Shown: positions 44,615 to 53,877, counted from the stretch's first letter. The stretch: DNA of 64,000 bases from Clostridium sp. CAG:221 (GCA_000435835.1 FR883366.1:54966-118965), one strand, 5' to 3'. The notes: generated by a model not told the origin, from the letters alone. Numbers and translations: made by a program.

Positions 44615-45184
44615 ATGTGGGGAAAAAGAAATGGTAATAATGGAACATATGATAATGAAGATAAACCTTATAAAAGACTGAAGGCTACAGCTATAGTACT
44701 TGCTATTTTGGCTGTTGTCTTAGGAGTTAGCTTTGCCATTGAATTAACTTTAGGTGGAAGTTCTTCAAGTAAAAATGTAGCTGTCAGTAAAGAAAATGAA
44801 AGTTCTATAGAGTCTTCACCTAAAGAAACTTCATCACAACTTCAGCAGGTATCTAGTAGTGAAGTAGAAGTGGATAATGGGTATAATATAGAAGATTTAT
44901 ATTATGAAGTCCATTTAAGAGCTAACACAATAATTATTGCTGAAAATGATGAAATATGGGAAGAGATAGAAATAGATAAAGGCTTTTTAAATGAAACAGT
45001 ACCATTATTAAAGGGTAAGGATGATTATTTATATAAAGAGTTATTAAAGTGGGATGATTTAGATTTTAGCAATGCTGTAGAAGTACATAATTATGTATGG
45101 GAAAAGCTTGGTGGAACAGTAGGTAAAGCAATTGCTATAAATGAAGATGCAGTACAAGCTTTAAAAGAAAGATTATCACAGTAA
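44615..45184 (+). CDS. Membrane-anchored DUF6241-like protein
   Basis: A 189-aa protein with a short basic cytoplasmic start, one helix (LKATAIVLAILAVVLGVSFA), a Ser-rich linker, and an extracellular domain of about 100 residues (NTIIIAENDEIWEEIEIDK and VEVHNYVWEKLGG). This C-terminal part resembles DUF6241 as I remember it. Function unknown. AAGGAG lies 14 bases before the ATG, a longer gap than usual, but no better start is in frame. Confidence 0.65.
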   Translation: MWGKRNGNNGTYDNEDKPYKRLKATAIVLAILAVVLGVSFAIELTLGGSSSSKNVAVSKENESSIESSPKETSSQLQQVSSSEVEVDNGYNIEDLYYEVHLRANTIIIAENDEIWEEIEIDKGFLNETVPLLKGKDDYLYKELLKWDDLDFSNAVEVHNYVWEKLGGTVGKAIAINEDAVQALKERLSQ

Positions 45185-45211
45185 TCATTAAAAACAGATA
45201 AATAAAAAAAT

Positions 45212-45248
45212 AAGCCATAGCAAAAATTTTTGCTATGGCTTGTTTTTA
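45212..45248 (+). terminator. Perfect hairpin terminator
   Basis: AAGCCATAGCAAAAA and TTTTTGCTATGGCTT form a perfect palindrome, then GTTTTT. Confidence 0.92.
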
Positions 45249-45308
45249 TCATAAAAAATCGTTACTTATATATACTATAAATAAGCAAAAATAAGAAGGT
45301 GATATAAA

Positions 45309-46709
45309 ATGTTAGGATATTTTTTAATGCCACATCCACCAATTATAGTCCATGAAGTAGGAAAGGGAAAAGAAGTAGAAGTAAATAATACGGTAAAAGC
45401 ATGTGATGAAGCTGCAAGAAGGATTGCTTCTTTAAAACCAGATACTTTAATATTAATAACTCCTCATGGTGCTATGTTTAGAGATGCAATGGCAATGGTT
45501 ACAGAAAGGAGTATTTCAGGAAACCTTGCTCAATTTAATGCTGCAAATGTTAAATTTAATTATCATATTAACTTAGATCTTACCAGAAAAATAATTAAAT
45601 ATGCTGATGAGGAAAATTTAAATGTAGCAGCTTTAAATAAAGAAAATGCATATGTTTATGGCGTTGATTTAGAGTTGGATCACGGTGCCATGGTTCCTTT
45701 ATATTTTATTGAAAAGTATGGCAAATATAAATTAGTTCATATTACTTATGGATTATTATCTCCATTAGAGCTTGCTAAGTTTGGTACTGTAATCAATAGA
45801 GCAGTAGAAGATAGTAAGGAAAGAGCAGTATTGGTAGCTTCAGGCGATTTATCTCATAGGCTTACTAAGGATGGTCCTTATCCTTATACACCTTTAGGTG
45901 CAGAGTTTGATAGAGAACTTATCAGTATTTTACAAAGTGGAAAATTAGAAGGCTTATTTAATATGGATAAGGTTCTTGTTAATGAAAGTGGACAATGTGG
46001 ATTAAGATCTTTATACGTACTGGCAGGAGCAATTAATTCCAATGAAGCAAAAGCTGAGTTATTAAGTTATGAAGGACCTTTAGGTGTTGGCTATGGAATA
46101 ATGGAGTTTAAGGGAAAAGAAACAAATTTATATGATAAATTATTGCAAAAAAGTGAAATGGAAAATCAACGAAGAATGAAGGAAGGAAATCCATATACCA
46201 TTTTAGCCAGAAAAAATTTAAATAGCTATTTTGATAGGGGAACCTTGTTAACAATAGATGATGTTAAGGATGAGGAATTATTAAATGATAAAAAAGGTGT
46301 GTTTGTATCTTTGAAAATCAATGGAGAATTAAGGGGCTGTATTGGAACAATAGCACCAGTAACAGATACCATAGCTGAAGAAATAATAAGAAATTCATTA
46401 AGTGCTGCCATTAATGATCCAAGATTTTCGCCATTAACACAAGAAGAACTTAAGGAAATTGATATTTCAGTTGATTTATTACATGAACCAGAAAAGACTA
46501 CATTTGAAGAACTTAATCCTAAGGAATATGGAGTAATTGTTTCTTCTGGCTCTAAAAGAGGACTACTTTTACCTAAACTGGAAGGAATAGATACAAGTGA
46601 ACAGCAAGTAGCTATAGCCATGGAAAAAGGTAATATAAGGCCAAGTGATAATTATGTTTTAGAAAGATTCAAAGTAGAAAGATTTAAGGAATGTGAAGAT
46701 GATGAATAA
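45309..46709 (+). CDS. amrA: AmmeMemoRadiSam system Memo/AMMECR1 fusion protein
   Basis: A 466-aa fusion. Residues about 1-265 are a Memo/LigB-like domain (FLMPHPPIIVHEVGKG, LITPHGAMF, LDHGAMVPLYF, ASGDLSHRL), with His positions as in class III extradiol dioxygenase folds. Residues about 285-466 are an AMMECR1 domain with LRGCIGTIAP and NDPRFSPLT. Its end overlaps the radical SAM gene. The three parts are conserved together across bacteria and archaea as AmmeMemoRadiSam; the reaction is not established to my knowledge. The N-terminal domain may bind metal, and the AMMECR1 domain has a conserved Cys. Confidence 0.93.
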   Translation: MLGYFLMPHPPIIVHEVGKGKEVEVNNTVKACDEAARRIASLKPDTLILITPHGAMFRDAMAMVTERSISGNLAQFNAANVKFNYHINLDLTRKIIKYADEENLNVAALNKENAYVYGVDLELDHGAMVPLYFIEKYGKYKLVHITYGLLSPLELAKFGTVINRAVEDSKERAVLVASGDLSHRLTKDGPYPYTPLGAEFDRELISILQSGKLEGLFNMDKVLVNESGQCGLRSLYVLAGAINSNEAKAELLSYEGPLGVGYGIMEFKGKETNLYDKLLQKSEMENQRRMKEGNPYTILARKNLNSYFDRGTLLTIDDVKDEELLNDKKGVFVSLKINGELRGCIGTIAPVTDTIAEEIIRNSLSAAINDPRFSPLTQEELKEIDISVDLLHEPEKTTFEELNPKEYGVIVSSGSKRGLLLPKLEGIDTSEQQVAIAMEKGNIRPSDNYVLERFKVERFKECEDDE

Positions 46710-47610
46710 GGAAGCGATGTTTTATGAAGAAAAAGATGGATTAATAAATTGTTATCTTTGTCCCCATAGATGTAAAAAAATAAGTGAAGGACATAAAGGT
46801 GTATGTGGAGTAAGAGAAGTTAAGAAAGATGAAGAAGGGGCAATAAAGTTATATAGTATAAATTATGGTGAAATAACTTCTCTTTCCATGGATCCAATAG
46901 AAAAGAAGCCATTATATGAATTTTATCCAGGAACCATGATACTTTCAATAGGATCTTTTGGTTGTAATTTCAAATGTTCATTTTGTCAAAACTATTCAAT
47001 TTCTCAATATAGAGCTGAAAGTAAGTATATACCACCAGAAGAAATGTCAGAGATATCTATGGAAATAGAAAATAATATTGGTTTAGCCTTCACTTATAAT
47101 GAACCATCCATATGGTATGAATATGTTTATGATGTAGCTAGAAAGATTAAAGAAAGAAATAAAGAGCACAAGGTAGTATTAGTTACCAATGGCTATATTT
47201 GTAATGAGCCTTTAAAGAAGTTATTGCCTTATGTTGATGCATTAAATATAGATTTAAAAGGCGGAAAAGAGTATTATAAGAAGTTATGCTTTGGAGAACT
47301 AGAAGCAGTGAAAGAAACCATTAAAATAGCTTATGAAATGGGAAAGCATATTGAAGTTACCACATTGCTTATACCATGTGAAAATACTGATGATGAAACA
47401 TTAATGGAAATAGCAACTTTTTTAAGTTCATTAAATAAAGATATCCCTTTACATCTTTCCAGGTACTTTCCAAGATATAAAATGAATCTTCAACCAACAC
47501 CAATAGATGAAATTAAAAAAAGCTACCATATATTAAAGAAGTATTTAAATCATATTTACTTAGGAAATTTGACAGCAGAAGAAATTGAATACTGTATAAA
47601 TGGGGAATAA
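46699..47610 (+). CDS. amrS: AmmeMemoRadiSam system radical SAM enzyme
   Basis: A 303-aa radical SAM protein related to pyruvate formate-lyase activating enzymes. The cluster motif is CNFKCSFCQN near residue 90. An extra N-terminal Cys set (CYLCPHRC, then GVCGVR) probably holds a further metal or cluster. It starts within the end of the Memo/AMMECR1 gene, 11 bases before its stop (AAGGA upstream), so the two are translationally coupled. It should generate a 5'-deoxyadenosyl radical to modify a target that the partner protein binds; the target is unknown. Confidence 0.92.
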   Translation: MMNKEAMFYEEKDGLINCYLCPHRCKKISEGHKGVCGVREVKKDEEGAIKLYSINYGEITSLSMDPIEKKPLYEFYPGTMILSIGSFGCNFKCSFCQNYSISQYRAESKYIPPEEMSEISMEIENNIGLAFTYNEPSIWYEYVYDVARKIKERNKEHKVVLVTNGYICNEPLKKLLPYVDALNIDLKGGKEYYKKLCFGELEAVKETIKIAYEMGKHIEVTTLLIPCENTDDETLMEIATFLSSLNKDIPLHLSRYFPRYKMNLQPTPIDEIKKSYHILKKYLNHIYLGNLTAEEIEYCINGE

Positions 47611-47761
47611 GCTGTTTTATTAAGTTTATACCCATTTATTATGCATATAAAAAGTAAAAGTGAATAAATATTTATTAGAAATATGTTATATTAATTTAAA
47701 AAGGTATACAATATAAACATACTCATAATATTTATGGTATATCATAGGGAGTGTATGTTTT

Positions 47762-48043
47762 ATGAAAGATATTAAAGGAATAATTTATAAAATAATATTA
47801 ATCCTAGTAGCATGTAGTACAATTATAAATTTTATGTACTGTGAAAGAATCATTTCATGGGGATTTGTCTTATTAGGATTTATAATGATAATGATATGCA
47901 GCATTACTTTAAATTCAATTTCTATCAAAGAGAGAAAAGAGGAGCTTCCTCCAATGAAGAAAAGTCCTTTATTAATTTTATTAACTGCAGTTATATGTAT
48001 AGCATGGGTTATATCATTTTGCATGACTTTTTCATCAAAGTAA
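47762..48043 (+). CDS. Small three-helix membrane protein, unknown function
   Basis: A 93-aa protein with AGGGAGTG eight bases upstream of the ATG. Hydrophobic segments lie at about residues 9-26, 32-50 and 69-89, separated by a short basic loop (KERKEELPPMKKS). No family recognised. It is a single gene between the radical SAM gene and tRNA-Cys. Confidence 0.65.
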   Translation: MKDIKGIIYKIILILVACSTIINFMYCERIISWGFVLLGFIMIMICSITLNSISIKERKEELPPMKKSPLLILLTAVICIAWVISFCMTFSSK

Positions 48044-48082
48044 TTAAATGAAGGAAATTTATAAAATATAGCAAAAAAATTG

Positions 48083-48111
48083 TTTACAAAAGCCTAACTA
48101 TCTAATATAAT
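48083..48111 (+). promoter_or_regulatory. Promoter of tRNA-Cys
   Basis: TTTACA and TATAAT are 17 bases apart, with the tRNA 5' end 19 bases after the -10. Confidence 0.85.
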
Positions 48112-48129
48112 ACTATTGAAGAAGAAAAT

Positions 48130-48204
<75 letters not shown>

Positions 48205-48206
48205 AT

Positions 48207-48243
48207 AAAGCAGTTGTACTTTAGAGTATAACTGCTTTTTTAT
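48207..48243 (+). terminator. Terminator of tRNA-Cys
   Basis: AAAGCAGTTGTACT and AGTATAACTGCTTT form a stem followed by T tract. Confidence 0.85.
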
Positions 48244-48327
48244 AAAGAAATTTAAATACAACTAGCATTTATAACTAATATGTTTATAATGAAGTAATAT
48301 AATATTTAAATCAGAGGATGAAATTAT

Positions 48328-49341
48328 ATGAGTGAAAGAATTACAATGGATATTTGGCAAGAACTATATGATAATGCTGTGGCGGTAAAAACAGAAGAGC
48401 CTTGGAAAAGTCTATGCAATTTAGATATTATAGCAATAAAACTTAAAGAAATGGAAGAACCAATCTTTTGTGTAGTACAAGGTTATGGGGATTTATGTTA
48501 CGGGGTAAATGCATATGTAGGTTATAGAGGATTTAAGGATTTTCTTTTTATAATTGAAAGTGAAAGATATGGTATGCCACCAGAATATGCTATGTTTGAA
48601 CAAAATAGTATTAGCATGTTCTTAGGAGATAGAAATGAATTAACAGAAGGCGAAAGAAAAATAATTAGGGAAGTAGGACATAAATTTAGAGGTAAAAACC
48701 AATGGATATATTTTGAATCATATAAAAAGGGATATGTTCCAGATAAAATAAATAAAGAAGAAGCTATTTTACTTTCTAAAGTACTAAAAGAACTGGTAAT
48801 AATTTTACGTGATTTTAAGGAAGGAAAAATAAAGGTAAACTTTGACCAAGGTGAAATGCTATTACGTAAATTTGATGAGGATGGTAATTATATTAATACC
48901 AAAGCAAAACTTCCATTTTATGAAAATGAATATTACTTATTAGTTATAAATGATGAAGTTTTAAAGCAAAGAATGAAAAAGCAACCACAAGTAGATATTT
49001 CGTTAGAAATGGATATGGTATATTTAAATACTGCAATAAATGATGAAAAAAGTCATAGAAAGATTAATGCTAAAATTGCTTTAATTATGGAACATAATAA
49101 TGGAATGGTATTAGGGCAACAGTTAATGAATCCTCATGATGATGAAGAAAATATACTTTTAAATATGTTTATAGGTTTTATAATGCAAAATGGTAGACCT
49201 AAGGAAGTAGTAGTGAGAAATCCATTTATCGGGAGTATTTTATATGATATTTGCCAAGAATGTGATATTATATTGATTAATGATGAGCCACTAGATGCAA
49301 CAAATGAATTTGTATATGGTATGGCAAGATTTAAAATATAA
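48328..49341 (+). CDS. DUF7309/DUF6930-like protein, unknown function
   Basis: A 337-aa soluble protein. The first half starts MDIWQELYDNAVAVKTEEPW and contains CVVQGYGDLCYGVNAYVG; the second half ends with the pattern RPKEVVVRNPFIGSILYDIC, as in the DUF6930 family as I remember it. No catalytic motif is known. The ATG lies 14 bases after GAGGATG. It is followed 20 bases later by a 58-aa gene and then the FliB-like gene, likely one operon. Confidence 0.7.
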   Translation: MSERITMDIWQELYDNAVAVKTEEPWKSLCNLDIIAIKLKEMEEPIFCVVQGYGDLCYGVNAYVGYRGFKDFLFIIESERYGMPPEYAMFEQNSISMFLGDRNELTEGERKIIREVGHKFRGKNQWIYFESYKKGYVPDKINKEEAILLSKVLKELVIILRDFKEGKIKVNFDQGEMLLRKFDEDGNYINTKAKLPFYENEYYLLVINDEVLKQRMKKQPQVDISLEMDMVYLNTAINDEKSHRKINAKIALIMEHNNGMVLGQQLMNPHDDEENILLNMFIGFIMQNGRPKEVVVRNPFIGSILYDICQECDIILINDEPLDATNEFVYGMARFKI

Positions 49342-49361
49342 GAAGAAAAGGAGAAATAAAA

Positions 49362-49538
49362 ATGAGTGAAAATAACAATGTAAGATTAGGATTAATTGAA
49401 TTATATAAGAATAAGGTAAGATTTTTGAATTTTACTGATGTGGAAATTAATGAAAAACATGAAAGTAAATTCTTATCAGATGAAGAGTATGAAATATTAA
49501 TAAACTTCTATAATGAATATAAAAGTGAAAATAAATAA
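49362..49538 (+). CDS. Small acidic protein, 58 aa
   Basis: An ORF with AAGGAG at 49348-49353. The product is helical and charged (VRLGLIELYKNKVRFLNF, then SDEEYEILINFYNEY) with no Cys and no membrane segment. It fits between two clostridial genes of unknown function with short gaps on both sides, which supports a real gene. No family recognised. Confidence 0.65.
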   Translation: MSENNNVRLGLIELYKNKVRFLNFTDVEINEKHESKFLSDEEYEILINFYNEYKSENK

Positions 49539-49563
49539 TTAAATTATAAACGAGGAATAAGAA

Positions 49564-50721
49564 ATGAAAATTAGAGTCCCAGAATACTTTAAGGATTTTA
49601 AATGTATAGCATCAAAATGTGAAGATACATGCTGTGCAGGCTGGGGAATAGTAATAGATGATGCTACATATGATCGTTATAAAAATGTGCAAGGAGAATT
49701 TGGGGATAGATTAAGAAGTGAAATAGTTCATGAAGCAGGAGAAAATATATTTGTCCTTAAAGGTAATAATTGTCCATTTTTAAATGAAGAAAAGACTTGT
49801 GACATATATATAAACATTGGTGAGGAGAACCTTTGTTATACATGTCAGCAATATCCTAGATACACAGAAGAATTTGGTTCTTTAAGAGAAGTAGGAATAT
49901 CACTTTCATGTCCAGAAGCAGCAAGAATAATGCTTAATAATTCAAAAAAAGTAGAGTTTGAATTAAGTGAAAATAATGAAGTTGTAAGTTCATATAATGA
50001 TATAAATGCACAGCTTTTTATAGAATTACTTCAAAGTAGAAAGATAGTAATGGATATAATCCAGGATAGAACTATTGATTTAAGAAAAAGAGCTGTTGTG
50101 GCACTTTTATTTGTTGATGAAATTCAAGAAAAAATAGATGAAAGTGAAATTAAGGAAATAAAATCTGTAAGAGAGAAATATCTAGATAAAGGATTTTTAG
50201 AAGAACTTATAAATGAATTGGAAGAGTATAGAGATAATGAAGGTTCAAAGTATGATGATATGCATGAGTATTTCAAAGTCTTTAAAGATTTAAAACATAT
50301 AACTCCAGATGATCCTTTAGGTCTTAACGATGCCTTAAGATATTTTTGGCAAACTGATGAAGATGAAGAATTATACATAATAAAGCATAGGCAGTTTGAA
50401 GAATATTACAAGGATAAGTTATATAAATTTGAAAACATATTAGTTTACTTTGTATTTAGATATTTTATGAAAGCTGTATTTGATTATGACATATTAGCAA
50501 AAATAAAGACTGCTCTTGTAAGTTATATGATCATAAGAGAGCTGGCTGTGGTGAGATATATAGAAAATAATGAGTTCACTGATGAAGACATGGTAGATAT
50601 AGCTCATACATATTCTAAAGACATTGAACATTTAGAAGAAAATATAGAAGCCTTATCAGAACTTTTTGAAACAAATGATGTATTTGACATAGAGGAAATG
50701 GTAATAGCTCTAATGAATTAG
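49564..50721 (+). CDS. FliB-like lysine N-methylase family protein with Cys clusters
   Basis: A 385-aa protein with N-terminal Cys set KCIASKCEDTCCAGWG and a second set CPFLNEEKTC, LCYTCQQYPR, the pattern of flagellin lysine N-methylase (FliB) and related YkgJ-like Fe-S proteins. The remaining ~270 residues are helical. Fe-S binding is inferred from the Cys pattern. No flagellar or flagellin gene is nearby, so the substrate may be another protein. Last gene of a three-gene group. Confidence 0.85.
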   Translation: MKIRVPEYFKDFKCIASKCEDTCCAGWGIVIDDATYDRYKNVQGEFGDRLRSEIVHEAGENIFVLKGNNCPFLNEEKTCDIYINIGEENLCYTCQQYPRYTEEFGSLREVGISLSCPEAARIMLNNSKKVEFELSENNEVVSSYNDINAQLFIELLQSRKIVMDIIQDRTIDLRKRAVVALLFVDEIQEKIDESEIKEIKSVREKYLDKGFLEELINELEEYRDNEGSKYDDMHEYFKVFKDLKHITPDDPLGLNDALRYFWQTDEDEELYIIKHRQFEEYYKDKLYKFENILVYFVFRYFMKAVFDYDILAKIKTALVSYMIIRELAVVRYIENNEFTDEDMVDIAHTYSKDIEHLEENIEALSELFETNDVFDIEEMVIALMN

Positions 50722-50729
50722 AATATAGT

Positions 50730-50761
50730 TAAGTACTTGCTTTTTGCAAGTACTTATTTTT
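50730..50761 (+). terminator. Hairpin terminator
   Basis: AAGTACTTGC and GCAAGTACTT form a perfect stem followed by ATTTTTA. Confidence 0.85.
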
Positions 50762-50810
50762 AGGAGAAAACATTTTTCATATAAAAATATTAATAGAAGA
50801 TTATCATTTA

Positions 50811-50838
50811 AACACTTGCAGCTTGTAGGTGTTTTTTT
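50811..50838 (+). terminator. Second terminator-like hairpin
   Basis: AACACTT and AGGTGTT pair with one wobble around GCAGCTTGT, followed by T7. It may isolate the Fur-controlled promoter from upstream transcription. Confidence 0.6.
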
Positions 50839-50895
50839 GATTAGAAAAATAATATATAAATTTAAATATATGTAAGAAAAAAAATAAATGATGTA

Positions 50896-50924
50896 TTGAC
50901 ATGTTATGGAAGTGAATGTATACT
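50896..50924 (+). promoter_or_regulatory. Promoter of the second feo operon
   Basis: TTGACA and TATACT are exactly 17 bases apart, followed closely by a Fur box. Confidence 0.9.
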
Positions 50925-50939
50925 AATAATATAGTAAAT

Positions 50940-50958
50940 GAAAATGATTATCAATATT
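50940..50958 (+). promoter_or_regulatory. Fur box
   Basis: GAAAATGATTATCAATATT matches the 19-bp Fur consensus GATAATGATTATCATTATC at 16 positions. It covers the start-point region, so iron-loaded Fur should repress the operon. Confidence 0.85.
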
Positions 50959-50978
50959 AGGAAAGAGGATGATTGAGG

Positions 50979-51188
50979 ATGCCTTTATCAATGGTTAAGA
51001 AAGGTGAAGCCAATATAATAAAAAGAGTTGGTGGAAAAGAAGAAGTTAGAAAGTTTTTAGGTAATATAGGGTTCGTTGTAGGAGCTGCAGTTACAGTTAT
51101 ATCGGAAATAAAAGGCAACATGATTGTGGAAGTTAAGGATTCAAGAGTTGCCATTGGTAAGGATATGGCTAATAAAATTATGGTATAA
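50979..51188 (+). CDS. feoA: FeoA family protein (first of two)
   Basis: A 69-aa SH3-like FeoA protein (GEANIIKRVGGKEEVRKFLG, then VVGAAVTVISEI and DSRVAIGKDMANKIMV). The ATG at 50979 is used, with GAGG at 50965-50968; a TTG at 50973 is less likely. FeoA proteins regulate or assemble with FeoB. First gene behind the Fur-box promoter. Confidence 0.9.
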   Translation: MPLSMVKKGEANIIKRVGGKEEVRKFLGNIGFVVGAAVTVISEIKGNMIVEVKDSRVAIGKDMANKIMV

Positions 51189-51212
51189 ATTTTGCAAATA
51201 AAAGGAGTAAAT

Positions 51213-51434
51213 ATGAAAACTTTAAGAGATATAGCATGTGGAAACACTGTAAAAGTAAAAAAAATAGTTGGTGTAGGTCCAGTAAAGAGACGTATTATGG
51301 ATATGGGAATTACAAAAGGGATAGAGATATATATAAGAAAGGTAGCACCTTTAGGAGATCCTATTGAAGTTACTGTGAGAGGATATGAGTTATCACTTCG
51401 TAAAGCAGATGCAGAAATCATTGAAGTTGAATAA
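51213..51434 (+). CDS. feoA: FeoA family protein (second of two)
   Basis: A 73-aa FeoA protein (VGVGPVKRRIMDMGITKGIE, VAPLGDPIEVTVRGYELSLR). AAAGGAG precedes the ATG at 51213. It is closer in sequence to the FeoA domain fused to the first FeoB (which has LGDP-like AMPGDP and GYELTLRK) than to its neighbour. Two adjacent FeoA genes before feoB are common in clostridia. Confidence 0.93.
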   Translation: MKTLRDIACGNTVKVKKIVGVGPVKRRIMDMGITKGIEIYIRKVAPLGDPIEVTVRGYELSLRKADAEIIEVE

Positions 51435-51520
51435 TTTTTATAGAAATTCAATGAGAATGATTCTAGATATTAATTAGCATAACAAAGGATTTAAAACTAT
51501 TATTATAGAAGAAAGAAGTG

Positions 51521-53677
51521 ATGGATAAAATGACAATAAAAATTGCCTTAGCCGGTAATCCTAATTGCGGTAAGACAACACTATTCAATGGTCTTACAGG
51601 TTCAAATCAATTTGTAGGTAATTGGCCTGGTGTTACGGTAGAAAAGAAAGAAGGAAGATTAAAAGGAAGTAAAGATACCATAATAATGGATTTGCCAGGT
51701 ATTTATTCCTTATCTCCATATACTTTAGAAGAGGTAGTAACAAGAAATTATTTAATTCAAGAGCGTCCAGATGTAATTTTAAATATCATAGATGGAACTA
51801 ACCTTGAAAGAAATTTATATTTAACTACTCAGCTTATGGAACTAGGTATTCCAGTGGTGGTAGCGGTAAATATGATGGATATTGTTGCAAAGAACGGAGA
51901 TAAGCTGAATACGAAGAATTTAGCTAAGGAACTTGGCTGCACAGTAGTTGAAATTTCAGCATTAAAGGGAACGGGAGTGATGGAAGCAGCCAATAAAGCT
52001 GTGGAAGTTGCTAAAAGTAAAGTGGTTCAAAGTCCAAAACATAAATTTGCTGGATGCGTTGAACATGCCTTAGCACATATTGAAGAAGCAGTGCTTCATA
52101 ATTTACCAGAAGAGCAACAACGTTGGTATGCCATTAAGATATTTGAGCGTGATGAAAAAGTTATTGAACAATTAAAAATAGCAGAAAAAATAGCTACTCA
52201 TGTGGAGGCAGATATTAAGAGATGTGAAGATGAAATGGACGATGATGCAGAAAGTATCATTACCAATGAAAGGTATGTATATATTTCATCTATTATAGAA
52301 GATTGTTTTGTAAGAAAGAATAAAGGTGGACATACTGTTTCAGATAAGATTGATACCATAGTAACAAATAGATGGTTAGCACTTCCTATTTTTGCAGCAG
52401 TAATGTTTATAGTTTATTATGTTTCCGTTACAACAGTAGGTTCAATTTTAACAGATTGGACAAATGATACTTTATTTGGTCAGTGGATTATTCCAGCAGC
52501 GCAAAATGGCTTAGATACCATAAATTGTGCTCCATGGCTATCAGGGCTTCTTGTTGATGGTATTATCAGCGGTGTGGGAGCAGTACTTGGGTTTGTACCA
52601 CAAATGCTTGTGTTATTTGCTTTCTTAGCATTCCTTGAATCTTGTGGATATATGGCAAGAATAGCCTTTATCATGGATAGAATTTTCCGTAAGTTTGGAC
52701 TTTCAGGAAAGTCATTTATTCCAATGCTTATTGGAACAGGATGTGGAGTTCCTGGAATAATGGCCTCAAGAACTATCGAAAATGATAGAGACCGTAAAAT
52801 GACTATCATGACCACCACATTTATTCCATGTAGTGCCAAGCTTCCAATTATTGCTTTAATTGCAGGAGCATTATTTAATGGAGCATCATGGGTAGCACCA
52901 AGTGCTTATTTTGTAGGAATAGCAGCAATTATTTGTTCAGGAATTATATTAAAGAAAACAAAGATGTTTGCAGGAGATCCAGCACCATTTGTTATTGAAT
53001 TACCAGCATACCACATGCCAACAGTTTCAAATATTCTAAGAAGTATGTGGGAACGTGGATGGTCATTTATTAAGAAAGCTGGAACAATAATTTTACTTTC
53101 TACAATATTTATTTGGTTTGCTCAAAACTTTGGCTTTGCTAATGGTGGATTTGGAATGGTAGATGATATGAATGACAGTATTTTAGCAGCCATTGGAAGT
53201 ATTTTAGCACCGCTATTCAAACCACTTGGCTGGGGAAATTGGAAAGCAGCAGTGGCAGCAATTACAGGTCTTATTGCAAAAGAAAATGTTGTTGGAACAT
53301 TTGGTATACTTTATGGATTTGGTGAAGTTGCTGAAGATGGAGTTGAAATTTGGGGAACACTTGCAGCTAGCATGACTGCACTTGCAGCATATTCATTCTT
53401 AATATTTAATCTTTTATGTGCACCATGTTTTGCAGCAATGGGAGCTATTAAGAGAGAAATGAATAATGCTAAATGGTTCTGGTTTGCCATCGGTTATCAG
53501 ACAGTGCTAGCTTATTGCGTATCATTATGTGTTTATCAAATAGGTATGTTATTTACAGCAGGAACATTTGGTATAGGTACAGTGGCAGCATTTATTGTAA
53601 TAGTTATCTTTTTATATTTATTTTTTAGACCATATAAGGAAAGCGAAAACTTAACTGTAAATTTAAAGGCAGAGTAA
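51521..53677 (+). CDS. feoB: Ferrous iron transporter FeoB (second copy, unfused)
   Basis: A 718-aa Fe(II) transporter with the G1 motif GNPNCGKTTLFNGL at the N-terminus, G3 DLPG and G4 NMMD, a helical spacer, then the membrane part with Gate motifs IGTGCGVPGIMASRTIEND and PCSAKLPIIALI. The spacer between feoA and this gene holds a weaker Fur-like sequence, GAGAATGATTCTAGATATT at 51453-51471. This is the conventional feo operon, iron-repressed. Start ATG 51521 (AGAAG upstream); 51530 is possible. Confidence 0.96.
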   Translation: MDKMTIKIALAGNPNCGKTTLFNGLTGSNQFVGNWPGVTVEKKEGRLKGSKDTIIMDLPGIYSLSPYTLEEVVTRNYLIQERPDVILNIIDGTNLERNLYLTTQLMELGIPVVVAVNMMDIVAKNGDKLNTKNLAKELGCTVVEISALKGTGVMEAANKAVEVAKSKVVQSPKHKFAGCVEHALAHIEEAVLHNLPEEQQRWYAIKIFERDEKVIEQLKIAEKIATHVEADIKRCEDEMDDDAESIITNERYVYISSIIEDCFVRKNKGGHTVSDKIDTIVTNRWLALPIFAAVMFIVYYVSVTTVGSILTDWTNDTLFGQWIIPAAQNGLDTINCAPWLSGLLVDGIISGVGAVLGFVPQMLVLFAFLAFLESCGYMARIAFIMDRIFRKFGLSGKSFIPMLIGTGCGVPGIMASRTIENDRDRKMTIMTTTFIPCSAKLPIIALIAGALFNGASWVAPSAYFVGIAAIICSGIILKKTKMFAGDPAPFVIELPAYHMPTVSNILRSMWERGWSFIKKAGTIILLSTIFIWFAQNFGFANGGFGMVDDMNDSILAAIGSILAPLFKPLGWGNWKAAVAAITGLIAKENVVGTFGILYGFGEVAEDGVEIWGTLAASMTALAAYSFLIFNLLCAPCFAAMGAIKREMNNAKWFWFAIGYQTVLAYCVSLCVYQIGMLFTAGTFGIGTVAAFIVIVIFLYLFFRPYKESENLTVNLKAE

Positions 53678-53707
53678 ATCTTAAATTGATAATATGGAGG
53701 GATTCAT

Positions 53708-53845
53708 ATGGGAACTGCTATAGTAGGACTTGCATTATTAGCAATAGTAAGCTTAATTGTTAGAAAAATGATAAAAGATAAGAAACAAGGTAAATCTATT
53801 CAATGTGGTTGTGATTGCAAACATTGTGGTGGACATTGCCATTAG
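53708..53845 (+). CDS. FeoB-associated Cys-rich membrane protein (second copy)
   Basis: A 45-aa protein: one membrane helix (VGLALLAIVSLIVRKM) and a C-terminal Cys/His cluster, CGCDCKHCGGHCH. GGAGG at 53696-53700 precedes the ATG. Same architecture as the protein at 8369-8515 but little sequence identity, each adjacent to its own feoB. Confidence 0.88.
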   Translation: MGTAIVGLALLAIVSLIVRKMIKDKKQGKSIQCGCDCKHCGGHCH

Positions 53846-53852
53846 AAAATAG

Positions 53853-53877
53853 AGCCTCAGCATTTGCTGAGGCTTTT
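53853..53877 (+). terminator. Terminator of the second feo operon
   Basis: AGCCTCAGC and GCTGAGGCT form a perfect stem followed by TTTT. Confidence 0.9.
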
